A DNA stretch of 64,000 nucleotides, from the NCBI RefSeq assembly GCF_016545825.1, contig NC_052618.1, positions 8,423,398 through 8,487,397 on the forward strand, written 5' to 3'. Below the pieces are notes generated by a model. It saw only the letters and a program-made list of their open reading frames with translations. It did not search any database and had not been told where the DNA came from. Below, one piece after another: positions 45,105-57,611 of the stretch (positions are counted from its first letter, which is position 1; each line of letters begins with the position of its first letter). Made by a program: the position numbers and the translations under genes. The DNA is from Eucalyptus grandis (lineage: Eukaryota > Streptophyta > Magnoliopsida > Myrtales > Myrtaceae).

Positions 45105-45665
45105 GTCCAGGACTCGTACCATTCTACGGTCGCCTAGAATAGTAACATGACTTTGTGAAGATACTGCTTTCCTAGGAACTGTACCATTCTACGGTCGCCT
45201 AGTATGGCAGAAATGAGCTGCTTTCTCAGGACCCGTACCATTCTACGGTCGCCTAATACGGCAGAAAGGTTTTGTAAGGAACTGATTTCCCAGGACCCGT
45301 ACCATTCTACGGTCGCCCAGTACGGTAGAAAGGTTTTGTCTAGGACCCGTACCATTCTACGGTCGCCTAAACGGGTATTCATTTTCCAGGACCCGTACCA
45401 TTCTACGGTCGCCTCGACGAATAAAATTATTTTTCCAGGACCCGTACCATTCTACGGTCGCCTGAATGAGGAAATTGCTTTTCCAGGACCCGTACCATTC
45501 TACGGTCGCCTGTTAGAGCAATAAATGTTGTCTAGGACCCGTACCATTCTACGGTCGCCTAGGCGAGATTTTGCTTGGCTAGGACTCGAACCATTCTTCG
45601 GTCGCCCAACCTTGCGACAGAAATCATCCGACCAGGACCCGAACCATTCTTCGATCGCCTTAATC
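45105..45665 (+). repeat. Eleven-copy tandem repeat with constant core and variable spacers
   Basis: The core GTACCATTCTACGGTCGCC preceded by CCAGGACCC (28 bp in all) occurs 11 times with spacers of about 18-37 bp, giving periods of about 46-65 bp. The core is nearly invariant in units 1-9; units 10-11 share CGAACCATTCTTCGGTCGCC changes. The spacers differ freely, so the core is conserved relative to its surroundings. Confidence 0.95.
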
Positions 45666-45725
45666 GAGATTGAATGCGGAGGAAAAATCTTTGGGGGACA
45701 ACTCCATTCGGTGTCGGTGTAAAGG

Positions 45726-46015
45726 ACTCAGGCTGCACGAAAGCACACCAGGTCGATAAAAGAAATCCGAGCTACGGAAGCACGGGTTCGATAAAATGAA
45801 CTCTGGGCTACGAAAGCACGCCAGGTCAGAAACTCCGGGCTACGAAAGCACGTCGGGTCAATGAAGGGGACTTTGGGCTACGAAAGCACGCCCGTTCGAT
45901 AAAATGGACTCTGGGCTACGAAAGCACGCCAGGTCAAGAACTCCGGGCTACGAAAGCATGACGGGTCGATGAAAGGGACTCTGGGCTACAAAAGCACACC
46001 AGGTCGATATAATTG
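45726..46015 (+). repeat. Second tandem array, eight units
   Basis: Core GGGCTACGAAAGCACGCC followed by AGGTC or GGGTCGAT occurs eight times, spaced about 27-45 bp, with alternating long (ATAAAATGGACTCT) and short (AAGAACTCC) spacers. It follows directly on the first array but is unrelated in sequence. Confidence 0.92.
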
Positions 46016-49000
46016 GACAACTTGACCAAGTCAAGTGTCGATGTACTCGAGAGAGAATACATGCACAATGACAAGTATTTTAGAGTATGGTAGAGATATA
46101 CTTACTGATGATATCTCGATTCTTGGGGATATGTCTTTTGGAATTTGGATATCTGTGGAGGTCTTTCACCTCATGGTGGAGGTTTCTCATCTCCTAATAT
46201 CATGAAACATTCTGAAAGGAACTTGAATTACACATCGTCGACATGATTTAAAGCAAAACTGATATGCATTCGTCAAAGAGATAGACAATCTAAGCTACTC
46301 TAGAATGCACATTTCAAAATTTAGTGAGGTTTTCATCAACTCAATTAGGGTTCATGCATAATGACCTTTGCATCACCCAAATTTCCACTGGAGAGAATTA
46401 TCATTCAAGACAATCTTCACTCATGACATGGATTTCCTAAGAATACCAAATGAGAGACCTTCAGTTAGAAATGACTTTCACTCACTCTCATTTAGAGGCT
46501 ATTTTATGAGAATCACTCCATCTCACTATCATCATACCAACAAGGGTCTGAGTATTCTCGCAAGCGGTACAACCTTACCAATCTCAGAGGTCTTTAACAA
46601 GGACCGTAATGTGGGCTTGGTCAACGGTTTAACAAAGGGACTCATTGAGTCAAGGCAATTGAAAGAACAATTTTGTAATCATCTCCGGGTTTACAAGTCA
46701 AGAACCCTGCAAAATGAGAAAGATATAATCTTGCTTGCACTTCTTCAAGCGATGCTTATAAACATATGAACTCCTATGTTAATTCAAGTGCCCTAATCTG
46801 AAGAGACTTTGTAAATGACGTAACGTAGGCTAGGTTCATGAAAGGATCATTAGGCTCAAAATGTGTGTGAATGGTGAGAGTTGGTGATCATCTTGACATT
46901 GCCACCGGTTTTCTTTTTCACCATCAGGGATTGTCTTCATGAAATGCCCCATTGATTGTAAAAACTCAACTTTTGAATTCTTTGAGTATTGCTTTATTGG
47001 GATTCAACCTTTTACAATTGATAGTCACTTTATCTTGACTCTCTTTTTTCATCTATGGGTATTGGCCTTGCTTTTACCAAGCACACTGCTTTTTCATGTC
47101 CCAAGTTCTTATTCATTTTTTTTCACTTTTTTTTTATGGTCATTGGCCTTGCTTTTACTAGGCACACTGCTTTTTTCATGCCCCTTAGTTCTATTTTTTT
47201 ATGCATGTGTCAAGCAATTACACCTTGAATGACATTCAAACTTTCAAAGGTCTTCATCTGTCTCTTGCCTTGCCCTGATGTGGGGGATGATCACCAACTG
47301 GGTTTAAAAGAAATGAAATTGCAGGCTCAAGTGGGCTATGCAAAGGATATAAGTATGTAGGATAGAGAAAGAAATGCTCTTCGTCATCCTAAGGCACTTA
47401 AATTACCATATGAATTCAATGTAATAGCACGACTTGAAAATTGATGCAAGTGAAAGCAAGAAAATTTCAATCAATTTTCTTCACTTTATGGTGCTGTCTT
47501 ACCCTCCAATTTGCCCCAATGTGGGGTGGTTCTTGATAGGGATAACTTTAAAAAAATCTTCACAAGTGTATAAGGCTCAAAGTGGTTAAGCAATGGATGT
47601 CCCTAGATTGCCTCTATCGAAAGGGAATAAACACACAAATTGATCAATTGATGATGAAAATCTGATCTTTGATTTGATGAAATCTTGCTTTTGCCCCTGC
47701 ACAAGAGAACGTGCATGAATAGGATACTATGCAACTCAAAGTAAATTCAAATTGCACAACCATTTTGGCTCAAATCGAGATTTTGTCTCAGTCATGTCAC
47801 TACTAGAATCTGTAGTGCCCCCAATTCGTCATCTGCAAGGAAAAGAATAGAGTGTCAATTCCAGAATTAATTATATTCATGAACACAATGTATCCATTTC
47901 ATCCAAGACAGATTATCCTCTTTTGATTTGTTCCATTATTTTCTCATGGAAATGAGAAACTTCATTTGGCCTTCGAGAATGACATCTCACACAAATTGTT
48001 ATGAGATGTGCCACATATCACACTTTGGAATCCATATGATTTTCTTCACTCTTGGGAGATGTCATCAAGATCAATTAGGAAATGATCATTTGCCCCCACG
48101 TCTATTTTTCCTCTCGGATGTATGTTCCCAAATCAATGGGCCCACTATCATTGGAAATTGATGCGTTATTTTCAAACGCCTCTCTGTTATGCTCTGAGAC
48201 ATGAAGTAAATGAGTTAGAAAAACAAACAAGGGTAACCTAATGCATGCTTTTGGAAATGGCTTGAAAAATGATCTTTTTTTTTTGTTCTTTTGGAATTTT
48301 TTTGGATGAGGAAGCATGAAGAAGCCTAGTCCTCAGAATTCTCCTTAGATGATATTTTCTTTTCATTGTTGGATATCGTCACCGGGCTAGTTTGGTGTAC
48401 CCCATCATGTCCTCAAAACAAAACTTGTAATTCTATTGATATTCATCAATCAAATTACATTTATTGGAATGTAATGCTAAAGCACAAAAGAAATTGAAAT
48501 CAATCCCTAAAAAGCGATAAGAATTCCCACGCAGGGGAAGGTGTATGCCCCTAATTAAATGAGGAAAGCAATCTACTTAGGATCATGAATCACGTGTGCT
48601 TGAGTTCTTCACCCTCCTTGATCTTGTGATGCAAATCCTCTAGGTCAGAGATTATTCCTTCTAGATATATCACTAGTCTCTTCATAGTGGCATCAAATTC
48701 AGCTAGCTCAGGAAAATAGGACGGGTCAAAAAGTCTTCTTGGTTCTCTTTTTGGAGTTGCAAATTTTCATTGAAGATAGATCGCAGCACTTTTGCTTGAC
48801 GAGATTAACTTTTTTTGATTCATCATTTTAGCTCTCGATCGTGAACAGATGGATGAGCGAGATTGTTCCATAATCACCTGATTCAAATGAACGAGAACAT
48901 GTAAGAATGAGGGTAAATAGAAAGTCAATCCATGACAATGATCTAATTAATTTTTCCATTTTTTTCATTTATTTATGAAAAGTTCATACAAGAAGGGTAT

Positions 49001-49835
49001 TTCCTAAAAATGGACTAGGAAAATAAAGATAGACACCCTAGCAAGACTAAATTCGAATTGAAAACAAATTCTCCAAAGTTTCTTTTTTTTTTTTTTTTTT
49101 TTTGGGTAAATGATTCATTGCATGGCAATTTCCTCATTTCATTTCTAATTGACAAAGGAATTAGATCAAATGACTAACCTAGATTGCCATGGACGGACCA
49201 AAATAAATTGCATGGTATAGGGATAGAAGACTTACTTCACCAAGGAAAATCAACAGCAATCACATAGACAAGCGCATGAAGTGTGAGGCTCGATTTCTAT
49301 CTAGACGGCTTAGCAAAATGGAGTTAAAAGGGTGGGATGACTTAGTTGCAGCCTCGCATACTAAGTCAAGTCCTCCTAACTCCGGCTCAGTCAAGAATGA
49401 TAACCCAATGCGACGCAGCCTCACGGTCAGAGGTAAACAGTCTTGACACTAAGAAAAACTTTCGAGATTGAGTTGTGCAACCTCTACTACGCGGCCTCGC
49501 GATCGAAGTCGTATCCAACTCAATACCATCCTAAATATCCTAGTGCGGCCCAGGTCCGATGGCAGGTTGTGTGTGCAATAATGTAGTGTTGAATGCAAGA
49601 CATGCACAACAATTTAGATCAAGCAACACTTCAATAACTTGAATTTAAAACATTCATCCCTAACTCCAACCTTGTAAGACAAGGGTTAGAAAAGACTACT
49701 CCCCTTATATCTCCCAATCTGCAAAAACATTTAACACCTTAAATGTTAGGGACATACCTGGGATCCTCGCTGCCAAACAAAAACATTTTTAAAAAAATAA
49801 AATTGGCCTAAGTCCACTAAGAGTTTCAACTCAAG

Positions 49836-49853
49836 TCCCCAGCGGAGTCGCCA
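49836..49853 (-). other. Primer binding site of the LARD-like element
   Basis: Minus strand TGGCGACTCCGCTGGGGA, three bases inside the 5' LTR end. It begins with TGG as complements of tRNA CCA ends do; the type known from Ogre/Tat elements (tRNA-Arg). Confidence 0.85.
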
Positions 49854-49856
49854 AGC

Positions 49857-52800
49857 TGTTGCCACTAATTTTTCGAGTGTGGACCACCTAGGGTTTGGCT
49901 AATGGATTGTTAAGCCTGGACTTAACTCAGGCTCTCCCAAGCCCATACCAATTTGCGACTTAGGTTCAAGTTCTTAACATGTAATTGATTTTCAATTATG
50001 AGTCGCCACTAATCTATTTTTGGTGGGTCGATTAGAAACCCAAGTAAAGTAACGGGAGATTTACTTTACTTCTACGAACCAGAGATTTATGAGTTCGGGG
50101 ACTTGGTTACGCTAGATTTTTCTAACGCCCTTTCGGTACCTTTCTCTTTTATTTTGAAAAATGTTTGGCAAGCAACTTGGATTGATTTTAACTTCCTAAC
50201 ATGTGAGGCGATTATGCGGGTGCGCAAACCACCAATTTAACACCCAAGTAAAGCAGTAAATAAATTGCAGGACTTACCTCATAGCAACGAAAGCATCTGC
50301 GTTGTTAGATCAGAATTCACATCAACAATCCTAGATATGATTTCTAATTAACACGCAATTTCTTTTTGTTTTTACTTAATTAATTAAAATCGTGCAATAT
50401 GCAATGCAATATAACTAAATGACCTAATTCTAATTACATGCAATTTCTAATTAAATGGACCTAACAACAATCACTAAATGATATGCATTTCATGAATCTA
50501 ATTCTATATGACATGCAATGACATTTTATTTGTGTTTTTTTTTATAAAAAAAATTCATAATTAAAAATCTAACTAAAGTGAGATATTATCTATCTTAAGT
50601 TAGGAAATAGACTAATCCGAATCCTATCTTAACTTAGAAATTTATCTCGACATGCAATTTAATTCAAGGATATTATCTAACCTAGATACCATCTAAACAT
50701 GCGTTCTAATATAATCAGAAAAGAATCTAACTATTCTATCATGCAATTCTATCTAGGAAATTTATTGTAACTTACATGATATGCAAATGCAATCTTTTTT
50801 GTATTTTCGGGATAAATAAAGCAATTAAAAGATAAACACCAAATCATTCAAAATCATCAAAGATATCATACATCGTTCGAATCATGGAACAATATCCAAA
50901 TCAGCTTGATTATTTCGCTAATAAAATCGATAAATTGATCTTAAGCCTTAAAGATCAAGATATCAATTTTATTCCCGCGAGATTTATTGTTCCATCTAAA
51001 GCCTTATAGATAGAATAAAAAATCCGTATGCGGTTGCGAATTAGGCAATAAATCTTAACCGGAAATACCTTCATAATTCAAATATGCAGGTAAGATATTG
51101 AAAAGCATGTATTAGGCAATAAAATATCCAAATCAAATTTAGATAAGATAATTACCTGATTCCACAAATAATGTTACCGAATTTGAACTGAACGGGATCC
51201 GCTCGACGGGTGACTGGCGATGTGTGGTGGTGCTCAGCGGTGTGGTGTGCACGGTCAAGGGGTGCAGCATGGTGGTAGCTCGATCAGGGAAAGGTTGTTG
51301 CTGGAGGTGCCGGAGGACAAGTATTGCTCGAGAGATTCGCTGGGATTACCGGGCGGTGACTGGATTCGGTCAAGGAAGACCTGCACTAATAAAAATTCAA
51401 ACGAAAGCAAAATAACTGGATCGGTGGGGTCTCGAGCACGTCAAGGACGCCTGGAAAATCTACAAGAAAGTCGTCAAGCGTGGCCATTGAACTTTGATTT
51501 TACCGATGAGTCACCAAATCAGGTGAGAACTCTCGGATATACAAATCTCTTCGTGAGTCCGAGCCTCCAATGAAGACTTTGACCAAGCTCTTAGCCCACT
51601 TCTTTGTCTCAAAAGGAATAAAAATATGACGTCTTCTGCATGCAATGAGCGATGAAACCGTGGGGTAACATGCCAAAAAGCCTATAGGAACAATAAAAAT
51701 CAGGACTTCACAGGATCGGTCTCCATCGTATGGAACCAAACACGTTGCCGCAACTTGATGTGACCCGACCAAAATTGCTCGTTGCAGAAACTCGCTGGAA
51801 AGACCCGCAAGAGACACCTTCACACAAATCTGAAATTTTAGATGGCTTGATGGTGTCGTCGCCGACGTGATGGGCAGCGGCGGCACACCGGAGCGGCAAG
51901 CTCGGTCGTCGTCGGCTCGGGCTGTGGATCACAAACAGCAGCAACTTGGGCTTGCGGCAGCAGTGCGAGTGGTAAATCGGTAACAAGATCCTGCAGCGTT
52001 GCGTTGGCGTGAAGCTTGTGGCAAAAAAAAATAATCGTCGAGTCGCGGAGATGTAGGGGCTCGGTAGCAGTCGTCTAAGGAAGAAGACGACCCACACCCT
52101 GTCTCTCCATCTCGTGTGTTCTCTCTGAAATTATCAATTTCCCAGCCACCCCGATTTCTCCTTTTGACTTTTTCTCTCTAAAGCTCTCTCTATGTGCCGT
52201 GTATTCAAAGTCCTCCCTTTTCAGAATTGTGGCCCTATGTGTCGATTGTGTGGCCGTGTATTCTCAATTGTCTACGATGGTCTTATTTATACTGCTGACC
52301 TCCTTATATATTCTTGTCCTCAATCTTTCCCCGGTTGGCTGATTCCATGCGAATATCTTATTCTATTGCGTGCGTTGATATCAGCAAAAAGAACTCTTTC
52401 CCAAGCGGTGGATGAATTGTTCGAGGAAAGAAATCTCATATGTGAAGAACGTCAAAGCCTTCTTTCCTCCCTTTCCACTTGCTTTGTCCGCACGATTGTA
52501 TTTTTCTCGTTTTATTTGCCCATACTTGCACATATAACGCTACGGTTACATATGAAGAGCATATATGCTCAATTTTTCAGGATTTTAATTCTTCTCTTCC
52601 ATCAGCAAAGATATTGGTCCAAAGCTTGGATTTTGCGTAAACCCATCATATATTCAGCTTATATTTGCTGCACCCTTCCTCTTAAGGCCTAGAATTATAA
52701 AGAATATGCTCTCTTGATTTCATAATTCTTTCCAATTTAAATCACTGATTTTCAGCTATGCAGACTTGATGGGCTTGACTGAATTTTGTGCTTGTGCTTT

Positions 52801-52994
52801 TGTGGGCTCCATTAAGTTCGAGACCATTCAGTTGAGTCTATCCATCGCCGGTCCAATGCAATGATGATAAATGCTCCTACAACTATATGCTATGCAACTA
52901 AGTTCTAATATTTTTGTTTAGGGGTTAAAAATTAATCCCTAATTTTTTTATGCGATAAATGACTAAACGGGTCACCAAAATTTAGGTGTCAACA
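49857..52994 (-). repeat. 5' LTR of the LARD-like element
   Basis: 3,138 bp, nearly identical to 41756-44883. Starts (plus) TGTTGCCACTAATTT, ends GGTGTCAACA before TSD TCTAT. Candidate TATA AGTATAAATAAG on the minus strand near 52282-52294. Confidence 0.93.
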
Positions 52995-54314
52995 TCTATC
53001 ATTTCTTACTTGTGTATATCCTTTGGCCACGAGGCTTACTTTGTTCCTGACCACTTTTCATTTCTCGTCTATCTTGTTCCCGAAATCCTATTTAGTCCCG
53101 ATAATAGACTTACCTTTAAGTTTAGGAATTGGCTCCCAAACATCGTTGATGCAAAACTGTCTGAGCTCTTCTTGCATAGCTTCGATCCAACTTTCATCAG
53201 ACAGGGCTTCTTCTACACTTTTGGGTTCTATCTCAGAAATAAGTGTTCTTCTCACCATTTGGATCTGGTGCGAATTCCTTCATCAATGTTGCCAATGATA
53301 AGTTCCTTGGGATGACTTGACTTATGCTTCCGGTTGCTGATTGGTCTAAGAGTGTGCTGATCCTCTGCTTCAGTTGAATCTTCTAATTTTGCTTGTTGCT
53401 GATCTCCAGAAGTCTGAACCATTTAAGGGAAAAGTAGACTTTGTAAAGTCTAAAGCAAGTTCAAATTCTTCAAGTTGAGTCTGATCCAGTTGATTCTGCA
53501 TAGAATCTTGAAATTTGACGTTCATAGATTTTTCCACAGATTGAGTTTTCTTGTTGAAAACTTTGTATGTTTTGCTTGAGGTTGAGTAGCCAAGGAAAAT
53601 TCTTTCGTCTGATCTTTCTTCAAACTTCCCAGTTCAATCATTTGCATTTTTCAAAACATAACACTTACAGCCAAACACATGAAAGTAATAAACATTTGGC
53701 TTCTTTCCTTTAAACACTTCATAAGGAGTTTCTCTAGAATAGGCCTTAAGAACACTTTGTTGATGATGTAGCAAGCTGTAGAAACTGTTTCAGCTCTCAA
53801 TTAAGAGAGTTCTTGCCATCTCCTGCAAGGATCTATTTTTTCTTCCCATAACCCCATTTTGTTCTGGAGTGTATGGAGAAGAGAAAACATGCTGGAAACC
53901 AGATTCATCACAGAACTTCACAAAGTCTTGATTTTCGAACTCACCTCCATGGTCTGTTTGTATGCTCGAAATAGCATATCATTTTTCATTTTGAACCTTC
54001 TTGGCAAACTTTGAGAAGTGAGAGAATGCTCCAGACTTATTTTCCAGAAAGTAAACCCAAGTAAAGCGAGAGTAATCATCCACAATTACTAGATAGTATC
54101 TCTTTCCACCAATACTTTGAGTTTTGGTTGGTCCAAAGAGGTCCATATGCAGAAGCTGCAAAGCCCATTTGGTAGAAACTTGATTTACAGGTTTAAAGGA
54201 ACTTCTAACCTGTTTTCCCAAAAAATACGGAGTACATAATTCAGACTTTTGATAGGTTAAGTTGGAAAGACCACGAACAAGCTTTTTGGAAGAAATCTTG
54301 GCAATTTGCTTCAT
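52995..54314 (-). pseudogene. Integrase and N-terminal RT of copia B
   Basis: Minus strand, right of the LARD. The N-terminal RT part (VAKGYTQ, 53000-53140) joins the TSD. The intact stretch 54314-53979 has MKQIAKISSKKLVRGL, the zinc-finger side of the gag-pre-integrase, then LLHMDLFGPTKTQSIGGKRY with the first catalytic Asp and DDYSRFTWVYF. The rest of the integrase (matching RTDHGGEF near 53950 and VVERKN near 53840) is broken by stops. Confidence 0.85.
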
Positions 54315-54476
54315 GTTGACATGGCTAAGCTTTCGATGCCAAAGATTTGCTTCATCTTGAATGGATATAAGACATTGAGAGCTTTCTGGTTTTATATTCA
54401 GAAGGTAAATATTCTCATGCCTTCGTCCAATAAAAGATTGAGAGAGATCTTTACTCGTTCTTGAACAAATGCCTTC

Positions 54477-54713
54477 TTAGAACTTTAATTTGAATCTAGT
54501 ATCACAAAGCTGACTTATGCTGAGTATATTGTAATTCAGATCTTCCACCAATGAGACATTGTGGATAGTCAAGTTTCCAATCTTCATAGTTCCACAACCT
54601 ACAATTCTTCCTTTGCTGTTCCCAACAAAGGAAACTTTTCCACCATTCATTTGAGCAAGTTTTATAAAGCAACTCGAATTTCCTATCATGTGCTTCGAGT
54701 AGCCACTATCCAA
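54477..54713 (-). pseudogene. Aspartic protease region of copia B
   Basis: 79 codons: MDSGYSKHMIGNSSCF with the catalytic DSG (D-S/T-G), NGGKVSFVGNSKGRIVG and NYNILSISQLCDTRF. The active-site triad is present here but lost in copia A. The frame ends at a stop before the gag-pre-integrase. Confidence 0.87.
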
Positions 54714-55399
54714 ATACCATTTGATCTTCTTCTTGATAGTGACCTGTGATCAAAAGAAGAACTCAAGCTTTTTTTAATACCTATATTTTCTTGGGTCTAG
54801 AAGAGTTATTATTGAATACAGTCTTTGCCAAATCCTTCCTAATGTGTCTCCCGGACCTTGGGATATTCATTCTCAAAATGTTCTGAACTATCACACTTTG
54901 AACATTTGAGAGTACTTCGCCAATAGGTTTTATAAAAATCTTTTGAAAATGATTTTTGTAAAATGTCTTTATAGGTCTTTGTTTGATTCTTTCTTTAACT
55001 TTTGGAAAATCAATTAAAGGAATTGTTTCTAGAGTCATACCCAAACTAGATTTGTTAAAATAACGTTTTTGTACAAAAAGAATTTTCTCCAATTTCTCGA
55101 GATCCTTTTGAAAATCTTTTTGTGATATTTAAAATATCTTCTTCTTTTTCAAAAGGCATTTTCCTTCGAAAGAGAATCAGAATTATCTTTCAAATCAACA
55201 AAACTTTTATCCAAACTTTCAAACTTTTCTTTCCAAGAAGTTTCCTGTTGCCTTAGGTTGGAATTCTCCATTTTTAATTTGGAAATCCTTTTAAGAGAAG
55301 TCTTGAGACTAAAACAAAGTTCATCTATATATTTTGAGATTTTAATAGGAATTTTTAAATTGCTAACATCAACTTCTCTGTCTGAGTCTGAATTTGAAT

Positions 55400-56411
55400 C
55401 TGTTTCAAAATCTGAGTTTGATTATGAATTGGCGATCAGACATATGTTGGCATATTCTTCATCACTTTCCTCGCATTCTGTATTGCTCCATGTTTATGCT
55501 TTGAGAGCATTTTTGTATTTCTCAGTTCTTCCTTTCTTTTTCTTCAACAGAGGACAGTTGGATTTAATGTGCCCCATTTTCTTACATTCAAAGCATATCA
55601 CATCTTTGTTGGTTTCATTATCCTCAGTTGGTTTGTTATGGAATTTTTGAGTGCTTTGCTTCTTCCAGTTGAATCTTCTTCCCTTTCTATTCAACTTCCT
55701 GAACTTCTTAATCATAAGTGCCAGTTCTTCATCGTCCATGTCATCTTCTGAACCTGTATCATCAGAAACAATGTTAGATTTTAAAGCAATTGACTTCTTA
55801 CCTTTAGAATCTTCTTCCTCATTGATCTGCTCTACTTCATATGATTGGAGTGTGCCAACTAGTTCATCTACTAAAAGAGGCGTGATCCTCTGTGTTTATC
55901 TAATTGATGTTTTCATGTGATTCCAGTCTTTGGAGAGTCCACACAATAGTTTATTGACCTTCATTAGTCCTAAGATTGGTTGTCTTTGATATGCCAAACC
56001 GTTTTCATCTTGAAGGTTTCGTATTGTCCGAGTAGAATGTTCATTTTCGTTTCTTTTTACTCGATCGGTTCTTTCATAAGTAACATGCAGTCTGTTCCAA
56101 ACTTCTTTCACTGTTTCACAAGAAGAATTTTGGTTATACTCAGTAGGAGATAAGGCACGGTATAAAGAGTAAATAGCTTTAGCATCAAGAGCTTATCTCT
56201 TGGTTATTTCTTCTTGTGTCATTTCGTCAGCATCTAAAATTTCCTTTCCTCTTTCTGTAGCTTTGAGATTGATCCATTTTTCTACCACATCCCACTACAA
56301 GGGATCTTTCGATCTCAGGAACACCTTCATATTATACTCCTTCCTATCAAAGTAAGGAGGTCTGGTATTGCTTTAGCCTTCAACCAAACCTGGAGCTAAA
56401 ATACTAGCCAT
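55400..56411 (-). pseudogene. gag: gag of copia B
   Basis: ATG at 56411 (minus) followed by the APGLVEGQS-type start, broken by stops. Identifiable parts are VWNRLHVTYERTDRVK (56111 on), LLCGLSKDWNHMKTSIR, and 55739-55494 with DDEELALMIKKFRKLNRKG and an intact CCHC knuckle CFECKKMGHIKSNC. Encodes nucleocapsid-type RNA binding; the full frame is not intact. Confidence 0.87.
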
Positions 56412-56473
56412 AGATTTTTAGCTCATAAGTAAAAATACTTCAATAAAATGAGCACACAAGCTCCAATACCAAT

Positions 56474-57419
56474 TGAAAGGGCTAGTAACAACATTTAGAA
56501 AGGGGTGAATAGGGGTGAACAAAATTTTTGCAAGGTTCAGAAGTGATAATTTGCTTTTAGAAAATGACAGACTATGAACAAATTAGTAGTTAGATAAAAC
56601 TATGAATAGAATAAAGGAGTTCAAGGAAGAGAATAAGAACACAAGATTTATAGCGGTTCAGCTTAGAACAAGCCAAGCCTATGTCCACTCTCTCGCGCTG
56701 ACAGCCCACTAGCTAGATTTCACTAAGAAACAAAAGAGATTTTACAGTCTTGCGATCTCAACTTCACAGTGAAGAGTCTCTACTCGTCTCTCACGAAGTC
56801 TCACTATGAGTTTCTCTCTTTTGTATACAACTTTGAGCTCAATGAATGAAGTAACAAGGAACTAGGAAGTTTCAGACTTTGAAATTTTTCTTTTTACGCA
56901 CACATTCGAACAATTGGAGAGTCCTCCTTAAATACTCCTTCATACCTTCTCGACCATTGGCACTTTCCAAAAGAATTTTTCCAATCTACCCGTTGGACAG
57001 AATCAATCAAGGGGATCTCAAGTTGTTTGATGATTTGTGATGAAAGTCCGTCAATCATGTTTGCCCATACAATCAGGATTTTGGTTTCCATAAGTAGAAC
57101 TTTCCAAGTTTGCTTGCCTTCCAAAAGATTTGAATATCAAAATTGATTCCAATAAGGATAATCAATCATGTAGGTGCTATATCCAACCAAAAGGTCATTC
57201 ATACGCCATACAAATCGAATCATTGAAGAGATAAAGATAATCTTGCATCTGGATAAATCTTCACTCTTTAGTAGCATTCAGTCTGAATCTCGGTATGGGT
57301 AGACTTTGAACTTAAAGTCTGGCGGTCTTCAAACTTTGACACTAAAGTCTAGAAGTCTTTAGACTAGACTTTGGAAAGGTTTTGTCAACTTCAAAACAGT
57401 AAAGGAATTTTCTCCAATA
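56474..57419 (-). repeat. 5' LTR of copia B
   Basis: 946 bp; minus strand starts TATTGGAGAAAATTCC (TG altered to TA) and ends CCCTTTCA, followed by PBS TGGTATTGGAGC at 56471-56460, two mismatches from the intact copy at 36475-36486. Confidence 0.9.
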
Positions 57420-57611
57420 GATTATGCATCCAAAATTCATTATTGTCTGTGGTTGTTACCAGATTTGTCCTGAAGCTCCACAGTCCGTGTAGTAGGATGG
57501 TATTTACAAGCTTCCCACAGGTAAGAGGATACTGTCTTGTCCTTTCCCATAAAAAAAAAAAAAAAACACGCTATATCAAGAAAAATCTGTTGGGTACTGT
57601 ACTCTAAAGCT

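Larger units (their letters stand above)
44897..49835 (-). other. Internal region of the LARD-like element, no recognisable proteins
   Basis: About 4.9 kb without any retroviral-type motif in six frames. It contains two tandem arrays (45105-45665 and 45726-46015). A duplicated phrase ATTGGCCTTGCTTTTAC with GGCACACTGCTTTTT lies at about 47061-47095 and 47141-47178. Two CAATGTGGGG/GATGTGGGGG phrases lie near 47276 and 47517, and a T21 run at 49083-49103. The longest ORF (46368-46769, plus, 133 codons) lacks recognisable motifs and is on the antisense strand. Confidence 0.75.
41756..52994 (-). mobile_element. LARD-like non-autonomous large-LTR element (Ogre/Tat-like) nested in copia B, TSD TCTAT
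   Basis: 11,239 bp with LTRs of 3,128 and 3,138 bp, a 4,973-bp internal region without gag-pol, and perfect TSDs TCTAT (41751-41755, 52995-52999). Minus orientation is fixed by the PBS beside the right LTR (TGGCGACTCCGCTGGGGA, 49853-49836) and a purine-rich tract beside the left LTR. Minus-strand LTR ends are TGTTGACACC and GGCAACA. A PBS of this type, matching tRNA-Arg, is reported for Ogre/Tat-lineage Ty3-gypsy elements; I assign the tRNA from memory. LTRs differ by roughly 1-2% by eye, so it is young. Solo LTRs G and H belong to the same wider family. It must have moved with proteins from a relative elsewhere. Confidence 0.92.
36489..57419 (-). mobile_element. Ty1-copia retrotransposon B (SIRE/Maximus type), split by a nested LARD
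   Basis: Minus-strand element with LTRs of 945 and 946 bp, two-mismatch PBS, gag with intact zinc knuckle, protease with DSG, integrase, RT, RNase H, extra 3' ORF and polypurine tract. It is about 9.7 kb long after removing the 11.24-kb insertion at 41756-52994 and one TSD copy. Related to copia A but a different subfamily: the LTRs share the first 10 bases and scattered words only. Its two LTRs look several per cent diverged by eye, clearly more than those of the LARD inside it, which fits the nesting order. No TSD can be shown because the left side continues into a tandem gag fragment. Confidence 0.92.

Noticed and set aside
45134..45722. Repetitive ORFs reading DPYHSTVA, GPVPFYGR or LGDRRMVR
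   Set aside because: The tandem repeat is open in several frames on both strands; no single frame is conserved, so this is a repeat by-product.
45105..46015. CRISPR-like look of constant core with variable spacers
   Set aside because: This is a plant LTR element; spacer lengths vary widely, there are no cas genes, and the array lies between an LTR and PBS of a retroelement.
46368..46769. 133-codon plus-strand ORF in the LARD internal region
   Set aside because: No recognised motif, on the strand opposite to the element; possible by chance at this length.
46840..47290. Possible tRNA or rRNA genes in the LARD or elsewhere
   Set aside because: No cloverleaf-like A/B box pair with acceptor stem was seen apart from the SINE head; PBS sequences only mimic tRNA 3' ends.
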